The notes beneath the pieces are model-generated. The model was not told the DNA's origin and ran no database searches. It saw only the letters and a list, made by a program, of their open reading frames with translations. From Streptomyces sp. NBC_01551 (GTDB lineage Bacteria > Actinomycetota > Actinomycetes > Streptomycetales > Streptomycetaceae), in contig NZ_JAPEPX010000001.1 of the NCBI RefSeq assembly GCF_026339935.1, forward strand, positions 124,001-188,000: a stretch of DNA of 64,000 nt, read 5' to 3'. This document shows, one piece after another, positions 49,301 through 56,185 of the stretch (the stretch's first letter is position 1; the number at the start of each line of letters is the position of its first letter). The translations under genes and the position numbers were made by a program.

Positions 49301-51319
49301 CTGACCGGCACCGGCTACTACAGCTGGGGCGGGGACAACGACACCGCGCACCGTTTCCTGCGCGAGCTCGCCGCCGCCCGGGCCCTGGCGGACGCGCCCG
49401 AGGTGCCCGGCCGGCTGCACTTCGAGATGCCCGTTCTGCCGTACAGCGGGCTGCCGTTCACGCCGCTGCTGGACCACCCGGCGGCCATCGCCTACCGGGC
49501 CGTCGCCGTCGGCACGTCCGAGGAGGAGCGCGCGGCGCTCGTCGCCCTGCTCCAGCTGGTGGACGAGCTCGGCCTGGACTGCGCCGAGGGCTCCGCCGCG
49601 CACTGGCGCCGGGTCCTGATCCACCTCGACCAGCGCCACCTCAGCACCCCCGACGGCCTCGCGCGGAGCGTGCCGCACCGCGCCGTGCTGCCGCTGGGCG
49701 GCGGCGCCGTGCTCGGCCTGACCGAGCACGACACCTCCGTGCCGGACGGCCACCAGTTCGGGGCGCTGCTGTACGACCCCACCGGCCGCCTCGACGTCCC
49801 CGGCCCGTACACCGCGCTCGGTGACGCCCCGCTCGGCGAGCGGGAGCACGGCCAGGGCTGGCTGGCCGCCTTCCTCGGCGAGGCCGCCGAGCGGGGCTCT
49901 GCGCCCTTCCTCCCGGAGGCCGCCGAGGAGTTCTCCCGGCTCACCGGGGTCTCGGGTGTGATGGCCAAGCTGATCGTGGCGGGGCTGCCGCGCGTCGACA
50001 GCTGGCAGGGCAACTTCCTGCCCGCGGACGAGCGCAAGGTGCTCGGCGTCAAGGCGACCGAGGCGGGCCACGCCCGCGACGAGCTCAAGGCGCTCGCCGC
50101 CGACGTGCGGCAGGCCGTGGTCGCGGCGCTGCTGCCCGCCGACCCGGCGCGGCTGTGGAGCGAGGGGCCGGACGTGGCCGCGGCCGCGGCGGTGTGGAAC
50201 CGGCGCGTGGGCCGCCGCACGCCGGTACCGGACTGGCTGGCGACCGAGGCCGCCCGGATCGTCCGGCACGGCTGGGCGGGACAGCGCGGACTGCCCGCGC
50301 TGCTCGATCCGGCGGCGGCCCCGGAGCTCTCCACCGACGTGGCCTGGAAGGTCGTCGGCGACCACGTCGAGGCGGCCGTGCCGACCGAACGGCCCTTCAC
50401 CTCGGCCGTGCTGACGGGCTCGCTGGCCCTGGCCGCCTGGCTCGCCCACCGGCTGCCCGCGGGCGACGCGCTGCGCGCCGGCCTGCCGCCGGTGCTCACC
50501 GCCCTGCGACAGCGGCTCGCGGCGCCCGAACTGCTGCTCAGCTACGGGGGCTACGCCGACCTGACCGACTTCCGCAAGGCGGCCGGGAACCCGACCGAGA
50601 CCGGCGCGGGCTACGAGCGCTACGGCGCGGTCGTCCTGCCCACGCACGACTTCCGGCCCAAGCCCGCGCTGCGGCCGGCGCTGCTGGACTCCACCGGCTC
50701 GGACCCGTACCTGCCGCTGCTGCGCGGGGACGAGCAGCGGCCGGACGCCGTCGAGACGGCGCTGCGGGCCGTCCACGAACCGGCGTTCGCCCGGCTGCTC
50801 GCCGACCCGGGCGCCCCGGCGGCGGGCGAGGCGGACGCGGACGGCACCTGGTGGCCGCAGGATCCGAGCCGCTCCGTCCCGGGGCTGGTGGCGGAGGCCG
50901 CCGAGGCGTACGGGCTGGGCGCCGACGCCGCGGCGCTGTACCTGACGCTGCTCGCGATGCCCGACCCGACCGACCGCAACATCGCGCGCTGGACGGGCTG
51001 GAAGCCGGCCCGCCTCAAGGCGGCCCGCGCCGAACTGGCCGCCACCGACCTGGTGGTGGAGGCCAGCCGCAGCCGGGCCGGACGCTCGCTCTTCCTGCCG
51101 GGCGGGTGGGCCGAGATGTCCTCGCCCGTGCTGCCGCTGGAGGCGTGGAAGCTCTCGATGTACGGGCCGGCCGGCGGCCGGTACCCGACGCTGGGGGTTC
51201 TGGTGCCCACCGAGCCGGTCGCGGAGCTGTACGAGCGGGCCTGGCGGCGGGTGCGGGAGGGCGACGCGCCGCGCTTCGAGGAGCTCAAGGTCAAGCGCAC
51301 CCGCACGCGGCGGCGCTGA
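46376..51319 (+). CDS. Very large uncharacterised protein of the DUF4132-MoxR-VWA operon
   Basis: A 1647-residue soluble protein with no signal peptide or membrane segment. The N-terminal 550 residues look like an alpha-helical repeat scaffold. A beta-rich segment sits around residues 570-800 (YLIVANQTQVRVLDADGAVL, GALLVFWSSWSTNTTEG, LFGRK-type motifs absent). The C-terminus has a helix-turn-helix-like PDPTDRNIARWTGWKPARL followed by RAELAATDLVV. Enzyme motifs are not evident. The GTG start overlaps the preceding DUF4132 stop and has GAGGGCGGG upstream; a GTG 12 codons later is possible. It is probably the large partner of the complex handled by the MoxR ATPase. Confidence 0.75.
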   Translation: MNTTTENKKGRAVSEAELLLKAGAVLPPGTPDAGAQAVDLTARAYRHPALAEDRVVVRLAAAELGPAEDLAAGFLGLVPEEGEPPVVGLGQRQALGFPEWVLVHHPEDGHHALAIVPELDRAARQAKTKPKAALDACLEMAGRLAAAVPHFLPVFYEQAARVFLAVENTTYAGQLFSRARKAEAQHGLTVDEERLDAAFLEFALAGALPVKVLTGYGKELAVRVSPAEAFERFRRLCVRRTAGGLAPSAQVAVELRRLAKAAGLTGTEPEQEYLAELLPLPATLRAAYGWWTAHRGALIALARRVPAVRGTLLGLTLPGGGDGDLTGLWLDVLEESGATAGLTGEQVPAEERSPDGTAGWLERFHKARHTGWGQRPTPPFLLDIVERSAARLRAELARPGREDGLRVTVQDVDLVDLLLSLEIPVAAPDPKGNAQLNLSDWARAEQRRDLVALGADERFHPAFRAALNGLSDAGEDIVRRVAAAPGGRPLLTEWVREVARSSKAAGLPGVPDAIRRLTWLPYEALELAPEEVAAAAATDLGETLARTLRAGLLEELTWPAWESAVAEMRPGQGRQDLTVVEAWPYLIVANQTQVRVLDADGAVLTHDLRAPSGNSYQYGFHYVDGALLVFWSSWSTNTTEGYWHTAPDAVFTLDTNGQRHWQLRSDSTTLPLPGGGRATGAGVLHAGDTALPAEREMLSDGTSYWVWEGWDRNRAETPEPGWREYDPTAPAGASHGRRSLPGVLSDALRGHPEGAKLSLASCRLRPAPTVEGSVLGAPVDGLLGWRPVHVRGRGWHACDLAGRTVTAPEGHDMPLAALVFPGDERPRALSARWRQVSLADPDGVVTLQSRDGHRAAGYATGSVDLPPLDHWYALRPRDPESSAALRAADRETVGALLKAAVEVRKAEELPDLVSAALPGVTDPKMIGGVVEALRFAVTQQKSLDRVAARLHPETGAVAETVRGPVDRLIGDALNGLTGTGYYSWGGDNDTAHRFLRELAAARALADAPEVPGRLHFEMPVLPYSGLPFTPLLDHPAAIAYRAVAVGTSEEERAALVALLQLVDELGLDCAEGSAAHWRRVLIHLDQRHLSTPDGLARSVPHRAVLPLGGGAVLGLTEHDTSVPDGHQFGALLYDPTGRLDVPGPYTALGDAPLGEREHGQGWLAAFLGEAAERGSAPFLPEAAEEFSRLTGVSGVMAKLIVAGLPRVDSWQGNFLPADERKVLGVKATEAGHARDELKALAADVRQAVVAALLPADPARLWSEGPDVAAAAAVWNRRVGRRTPVPDWLATEAARIVRHGWAGQRGLPALLDPAAAPELSTDVAWKVVGDHVEAAVPTERPFTSAVLTGSLALAAWLAHRLPAGDALRAGLPPVLTALRQRLAAPELLLSYGGYADLTDFRKAAGNPTETGAGYERYGAVVLPTHDFRPKPALRPALLDSTGSDPYLPLLRGDEQRPDAVETALRAVHEPAFARLLADPGAPAAGEADADGTWWPQDPSRSVPGLVAEAAEAYGLGADAAALYLTLLAMPDPTDRNIARWTGWKPARLKAARAELAATDLVVEASRSRAGRSLFLPGGWAEMSSPVLPLEAWKLSMYGPAGGRYPTLGVLVPTEPVAELYERAWRRVREGDAPRFEELKVKRTRTRRR

Positions 51320-51453
51320 CACCGGGCGCCGGCACCCGGCGCTGACACCGGGCCCTCCCGGTGGGCGCGGCGTTGCCCCGCGGGGTGCGCCGCGCCCGCC
51401 CCTCCCTTTTGCCTCACATCCGAATTCCCGCATCACCTCAGAGGACGACCCTG

Positions 51454-52608
51454 ATGACCACCACCGAACAGCCCGCACCCGCCCGGCAGGTCATGCCGGC
51501 CGAGGAGCGGTACGCCGCCGAACTGGCCTTCCTCGCCGCCCAGGACACCGGGCCGCGGCCGCCCGGCTGGGCGCTGACCCCGCGCGCCGTCGTCACCTTC
51601 GTCTGCGGCAGCGACGGCGCCGAACTGGCCCTGCCGGGGCGCCGCGCGGGGCTGCCGGCCAAGCTGGTGATCGCCCCGAAGTTCGTCGGCGAGCGGGCGC
51701 TGGTGGAGCGCTGCGTGGTCACCCTCGCGGGTGAGCGCGGGCTGCTCCTGACCGGCGAGCCCGGTACCGCCAAGTCCATGCTCTCCGAGCTGCTGTCGGC
51801 CGCCGTCTGCGGGACCAGCGCGCTGACCGTGCAGGGCACCGCCGGCACCACGGAGGACGCCTTCCGCTACGGCTGGAACTACGCGCTGCTGCTGGCCCAG
51901 GGGCCGAGTTCGGGCGCGCTGGTCGACTCTCCGGTGCTCTCCGCGATGCGAACGGGCCGGGTGGCGCGCGTCGAGGAGATCACCCGCTGTCTGCCGGAGG
52001 TGCAGGACGCGCTGGTGTCGATCCTGTCCGACCGGCGGGTGAGCGTGCCCGAGCTGACCGCCACCGAGGACGCGGTGGTGTCCGCCGCCCCCGGTTTCAC
52101 GGTCATCGCCACCGCCAACCTGCGCGACCGCGGGGTCTCGGAGATGTCCGCCGCGCTGAAGCGGCGGTTCAACTTCGAGACGGTCGCGCCGATCGCCGAC
52201 GCGGACGCGGAGGCCACGCTGATCCGCCGGCAGGCGGTCGCGGCGGTGCAGCGGGCCGGGGCGTCGTTCGGGGTGGACGACGCGGTGCTGGACGCGCTCG
52301 TCACGGTCTTCCGGGACCTGCGGTCCGGGCGCTCCGCCGAGGGCTGGGACGTGGAGCGGCCGGGCACGGTGATGTCCACCGCCGAGGCGGTGCAGGTGGC
52401 CGCGTCGCTGGGGGTCGCGGCCGCGTACCTGCCGGGCGGGGACGTGCTGGACCTGCTGCCGGGGCATCTGCTGGGTGTCGTACGCAAGGACGACCCGGCC
52501 GACCACGGGCGGCTGCTGGGGTACTGGGACGGCCCGGTGCGGCGCCGCGCGGAGGACGGTTCGGCGATGTGGCGGCGGCTGTGGGACCTGCGCGGGAGCC
52601 TTCGGTGA
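51454..52608 (+). CDS. MoxR-type AAA+ ATPase (YehL-like)
   Basis: A 384-residue AAA+ ATPase. Walker A is GEPGTAKS (101-108), Walker B is VARVEEI (E174, E175), sensor 1 is VIATANL (N222) and an arginine-finger region is ALKRRF (235-240). The GTTEDAFRYGWNYALLLA segment is typical of the YehL branch of MoxR proteins. MoxR ATPases act as chaperones that load or remodel partners carrying VWA domains; such a partner is encoded two genes downstream. The ATG has GAGGA eight bases upstream, and the stop overlaps the next start (GTGA). Confidence 0.9.
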   Translation: MTTTEQPAPARQVMPAEERYAAELAFLAAQDTGPRPPGWALTPRAVVTFVCGSDGAELALPGRRAGLPAKLVIAPKFVGERALVERCVVTLAGERGLLLTGEPGTAKSMLSELLSAAVCGTSALTVQGTAGTTEDAFRYGWNYALLLAQGPSSGALVDSPVLSAMRTGRVARVEEITRCLPEVQDALVSILSDRRVSVPELTATEDAVVSAAPGFTVIATANLRDRGVSEMSAALKRRFNFETVAPIADADAEATLIRRQAVAAVQRAGASFGVDDAVLDALVTVFRDLRSGRSAEGWDVERPGTVMSTAEAVQVAASLGVAAAYLPGGDVLDLLPGHLLGVVRKDDPADHGRLLGYWDGPVRRRAEDGSAMWRRLWDLRGSLR

Positions 52609-53438
52609 CGGAGCTGATCGATCCGCGGCCCGCGGTGGACGCGCTGGCCGCGAGCCGCGAGCCGTACCTGCTGGGGGTGCGGCACCACAGCCCCGCGCTG
52701 GCGGCGGTCGTTCCGGCGCTGCTGGACGAGGCGGGGGCGGAGGTCGTCTGCGTGGAGCTGCCGGCCGACTTCCAGCCGTGGCTGGAGCACCTGGCGGACC
52801 CGGAGACGGTGGCGCCGGTGGCGCTGGCCGGGGCCGGGGCGCAGGGCCGGCTGGCCTTCTACCCGTTCGCGGACTTCTCCCCCGAGCTGGCGGCGATCCG
52901 CTGGGCGCGGGAGCGCGGGGCGGAGGTCGTGTGCTGCGACCTGCCGCTCGGCGATGCGGGGTGGACGGCGCCGGGCGGGGCCGAGGCCCCGGTCCCGGGG
53001 CGGCGGCCGTTCTCGGACGCCCTGTCCGCGTCCGGGACGGGGCGCGACGGTGACGACCTGTGGGACCGCGCGGTGGAGGTGCTCGCCCCGGGCTGCTCCC
53101 CGGAGGCGGTCCGGCGCGCCGCGCTGGGCGTCGGATGGGGGCTGCGCGCGGACGCGCCCGTCCCCGCCACCGACCTGGCCCGCGAGGCCCGCATGCGCGA
53201 GGTCATCGCCGGCGCCGCGTCCGGCGGCCGCCGCGTGGCCGCCGTCATCGGCGCCTTCCACGCCCCTGCCCTCCTCGCGGCGGTTCCCGCCGCCGGCGCT
53301 TCGCCGCCGGGCCGGCCGTGCCGGCCCCGCGCGACGCCGGCCCCGACGCCGGCCCCGGCGCGGGACCGGCTCCGGGCAGGCCCGCTCCCGGGAACCCCGG
53401 CGCGGACACCGCCGGTACCGGCGGCGGTGACGTCGTGA
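52605..53438 (+). CDS. DUF5682 protein, N-terminal part (split gene)
   Basis: A 277-residue product covering the N-terminal half of DUF5682 (E. coli YehM-like). Diagnostic segments are YLLGVRHHSPALAAVVPALL, VVCVELPADFQPWLEHL and AAVIGAFHAPALL; the HHSPA motif and spaced acidic residues recall the EreA/ChaN-like fold. From about 53,300 the frame turns into Pro/Arg-rich sequence and stops, whereas the family sequence goes on in another frame in the next gene. The break is therefore a frameshift or a true gene split. Translation is coupled to the MoxR gene by GTGA. Confidence 0.75.
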   Translation: MTELIDPRPAVDALAASREPYLLGVRHHSPALAAVVPALLDEAGAEVVCVELPADFQPWLEHLADPETVAPVALAGAGAQGRLAFYPFADFSPELAAIRWARERGAEVVCCDLPLGDAGWTAPGGAEAPVPGRRPFSDALSASGTGRDGDDLWDRAVEVLAPGCSPEAVRRAALGVGWGLRADAPVPATDLAREARMREVIAGAASGGRRVAAVIGAFHAPALLAAVPAAGASPPGRPCRPRATPAPTPAPARDRLRAGPLPGTPARTPPVPAAVTS

Positions 53439-56185
53439 CGTCGCTCGTCGCGTACGCGTACGAGTTGCTCGACTCGCGGTCCGGGTATCCCGCCGGGATT
53501 CGGGATCCGCTCTGGCAGCAGGCCGTGCTGGAGGCCGGTGGGGTGCCGGAGCGGGTGCGGGATGCCGCGTCCGTCGCCATCGTCGGGGTGTGCCGGGAGT
53601 TGCGCCGGGTCGGGCACGTCGCCGGGACCGGGGAGGCGGCCGAGATGCTGCGGGTCGCCTGTGACCTGGCCGGGCTTCGGGCGCTGCCGGCTCCCGGGCG
53701 CGGGGAGCTGCTGGAGGCCGTGAGCACCGTGCTCGGCCAGGGGCAGCCGCAGGCCCGCGCGCTGGAGGCGGTGCTCGTCGGGACCGGCCGCGGCCGGGTC
53801 AGCCCGCACGCCCCGCGGTCCGGGCTCGGGCCCTCCGTCGAGGCCGAACTGGCGGAGCTGAGGCTGCCGTCCCCGCAGGAGCCCGCGTCCCGGGAGGTCC
53901 GGCTCGACCCGCTGCGCTCGCCCCTCGACGCCCGTCGCGAGGTCATGCTGCAACGGCTGCTGGTCTGCGGGGCCTCCTACGGGGAGCAGCTGTCCGTGGC
54001 GGCCACCGGCGACGGCGCCGCCCTCGGCACCAAGTGGCGGCTGTCCTGGACGCCGTCCGTGCCCGCGCGCCTCGATCTGGCGGGGGTCCGCGGCGTCAAC
54101 GCCGCCCAGGCGGCCGCCGGGACGCTGCGTGACATCGCACGCCGGGCCACCGCGGAGGGCGGCCCGACGCCCGCGCAGATCCTGGCCGGGCTGGGCGCCG
54201 CCGCGCGGTGTGACCTGCCCGAACTGGTCGACGTACGACTGGACGAGGCGGCGGCCGTGCTGCCCGAGACCGCCGGCCTGCCCGAACTCCTCGAAGCGCT
54301 CGCGCTGCTGGAAGGCCTGCGGCGCGGGCACTTCCCCGGTACGTCCGCCGGGGCCCGGGCGGCCGCCGCCGAGCTGACCGGCGAGCTCCTGGAGGCGGCG
54401 GTACGGGCCCTGCCCGGCCTGGCCGGCAGTGACGACCCCGCCGACGCGGGCGCCCTGGTGGCCTTCGCCGACCGGGCCGCGGGCCGGCACCTGGGGCTCC
54501 GGATCGACTCCGCCCTGGCGGAACTGGCCGACAGCGCGTCCCCGCTGATGCAGGGCGCGGCCCTGGCCGTACGGGTGCTCCTGGACCTGGATCCCGCCGC
54601 CGGACTCGGGGGCCGCGCCGCCGGCTGGATCGACGGCGCCGTCACGCCCGAGAGCCGGCGCGCCCTGGCCCGTCGCCTCGGCGGCCTGCTCACCGCCGCG
54701 GGCCCCCTGCTCCAGTCCTCCCCGGCGGCGCTCACCCCGCTGCTGGACCGCGTGGACAGCCTCGCCGACCAGGCGTTCCTGGACCGGCTCCCGGCCCTGC
54801 GCGGCGGCTTCGACGTACTGGCTCCGGCGGCCCGCGGGCGGCTGCTGGACACCGTCACCGAGCGGCTCGGCGACCGGATCGACGTGTCGCTGGAGGCACC
54901 GCCCGCGCTGCTCGCCCTGTGGGCGGCGGCGGACGCGGCCGGACGCGCGGCGCTCAAGGCCCTGCCGCTGCCCGCCCCGGACACGGAGGCCGATACGGAA
55001 GCGCAGGCGGATGCGGTCGCCGACGCGCCGGCCGGGGCTGCCCGCGGCCCCGTTCCGACGGATCGCCGGCTGGCTCCGGCCGACCGGTGGCGGCTGTTGC
55101 TCGGCCGCCAGCGCGACCGGCTTCCGGCCGACGCGCGCCGCTACGCCCGCGCGCTCGACGAGTTGTACGGCGCCGGGCGCGGCGAGGGTGCCTCCGATGT
55201 CGAGGGCGGCACGGGCCCGGGCGGCGGCCAGGACCCCTCCTTCCCGACGGCCCGCGAGTGGTCGGCGGAGCTGGAGGCGCTGTTCGGCGCGGACGTACGG
55301 GAGGAGGTGCTGGCCGACGCGGCCGGCACGGGGCGCACGGACGTGCTGGCCCAGCTCGACCCGGCGCTGGTGCGTCCCTCGGTGGAGCTGCTGACCTCGG
55401 TCCTGTCGCTGGCCGGGGGCATGCCGGAGGCGCAACTCGCCCGGCTGCGCCCGCTGGTCAAGCGGCTGGTGGACGAGCTGGCCAGGGAGCTGGCGACCCG
55501 GCTGCGGCCGGCGCTGTCGGGCATCGCCACCCCGCGCCCGACCCGCCGGCCCGGCGGCCGGCTCGACCTGGCCCGGACCCTGCGGGCCAACCTCGCGCAC
55601 ACCCGGCGGCTGGACGACGGCCGGGTGGTGGTCGTGCCGGAGCGCCCGGTGTTCAGCACGCGGGCGAGCCGGGAGGCCGACTGGCGGCTGATCCTGGTCG
55701 TGGACGTCTCCGGCTCGATGGAGGCCTCCGTCATCTGGTCGGCGCTGACGGCCGCCGTGCTGGGCGGGGTGCCGACCCTGTCCACGCACTTCCTCGCCTT
55801 CTCCACGCAGGTGGTGGACCTCACCGACCGGGTCGAGGACCCGCTGTCGCTGCTGCTGGAGGTCCGGGTCGGCGGCGGTACGCACATCGCGGCGGGTCTC
55901 GCGCACGCCCGTTCGCTGATCACCGTGCCGAGCCGGACGCTGGTCGTGGTGGTCAGCGACTTCGAGGAGGGCGCGCCGCTCGGCGGGCTGCTCGGCGAGG
56001 TCCGCGCGCTCGCCTCCAGCGGCGCCCACCTGCTGGGCTGCGCCGCGCTCGACGACGCGGGCACGCCGCGGTACTCGGTGCCGGTGGCGCGGCAGCTCGT
56101 CGCGGCCGGGATGCCGGTGGCCGCGCTCAGTCCCCTCGCCCTCGCCCGCTGGGTGGGCGAACGCCTTCGTGGAGAATCCAATTGA
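53435..56185 (+). CDS. DUF5682 C-terminal part fused to VWA domain protein
   Basis: A 916-residue product if the GTG overlapping the previous stop (GTGA) is used. Residues 1 to about 530 are the rest of DUF5682 (TSLVAYAYELLDSRSGYPAG onward). An acidic linker (DTEADTEAQADAVADAPAG) follows. From about 545 the sequence equals a complete YehP-like VWA protein: RLAPADRWRLLLGRQRDRLP, then the VWA core DWRLILVVDVSGSM with MIDAS residues D757, S759 and S761. In relatives the VWA protein is usually a separate gene, so this is a probable fusion through loss of a stop. The MoxR ATPase upstream is its expected partner. Confidence 0.75.
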   Translation: MTSLVAYAYELLDSRSGYPAGIRDPLWQQAVLEAGGVPERVRDAASVAIVGVCRELRRVGHVAGTGEAAEMLRVACDLAGLRALPAPGRGELLEAVSTVLGQGQPQARALEAVLVGTGRGRVSPHAPRSGLGPSVEAELAELRLPSPQEPASREVRLDPLRSPLDARREVMLQRLLVCGASYGEQLSVAATGDGAALGTKWRLSWTPSVPARLDLAGVRGVNAAQAAAGTLRDIARRATAEGGPTPAQILAGLGAAARCDLPELVDVRLDEAAAVLPETAGLPELLEALALLEGLRRGHFPGTSAGARAAAAELTGELLEAAVRALPGLAGSDDPADAGALVAFADRAAGRHLGLRIDSALAELADSASPLMQGAALAVRVLLDLDPAAGLGGRAAGWIDGAVTPESRRALARRLGGLLTAAGPLLQSSPAALTPLLDRVDSLADQAFLDRLPALRGGFDVLAPAARGRLLDTVTERLGDRIDVSLEAPPALLALWAAADAAGRAALKALPLPAPDTEADTEAQADAVADAPAGAARGPVPTDRRLAPADRWRLLLGRQRDRLPADARRYARALDELYGAGRGEGASDVEGGTGPGGGQDPSFPTAREWSAELEALFGADVREEVLADAAGTGRTDVLAQLDPALVRPSVELLTSVLSLAGGMPEAQLARLRPLVKRLVDELARELATRLRPALSGIATPRPTRRPGGRLDLARTLRANLAHTRRLDDGRVVVVPERPVFSTRASREADWRLILVVDVSGSMEASVIWSALTAAVLGGVPTLSTHFLAFSTQVVDLTDRVEDPLSLLLEVRVGGGTHIAAGLAHARSLITVPSRTLVVVVSDFEEGAPLGGLLGEVRALASSGAHLLGCAALDDAGTPRYSVPVARQLVAAGMPVAALSPLALARWVGERLRGESN

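Noticed and set aside
46220..51478. Very long open frame on the minus strand opposite the 1647-residue protein
   Set aside because: It is the antisense shadow of a high-GC gene: composition is Gly/Arg/Gln/Val-rich without any domain, and the plus-strand frame has coupled starts and family context.
52859..56029. Long minus-strand open frame opposite DUF5682-VWA genes
   Set aside because: Antisense shadow; the plus strand shows an intact VWA MIDAS motif and DUF5682 signatures.
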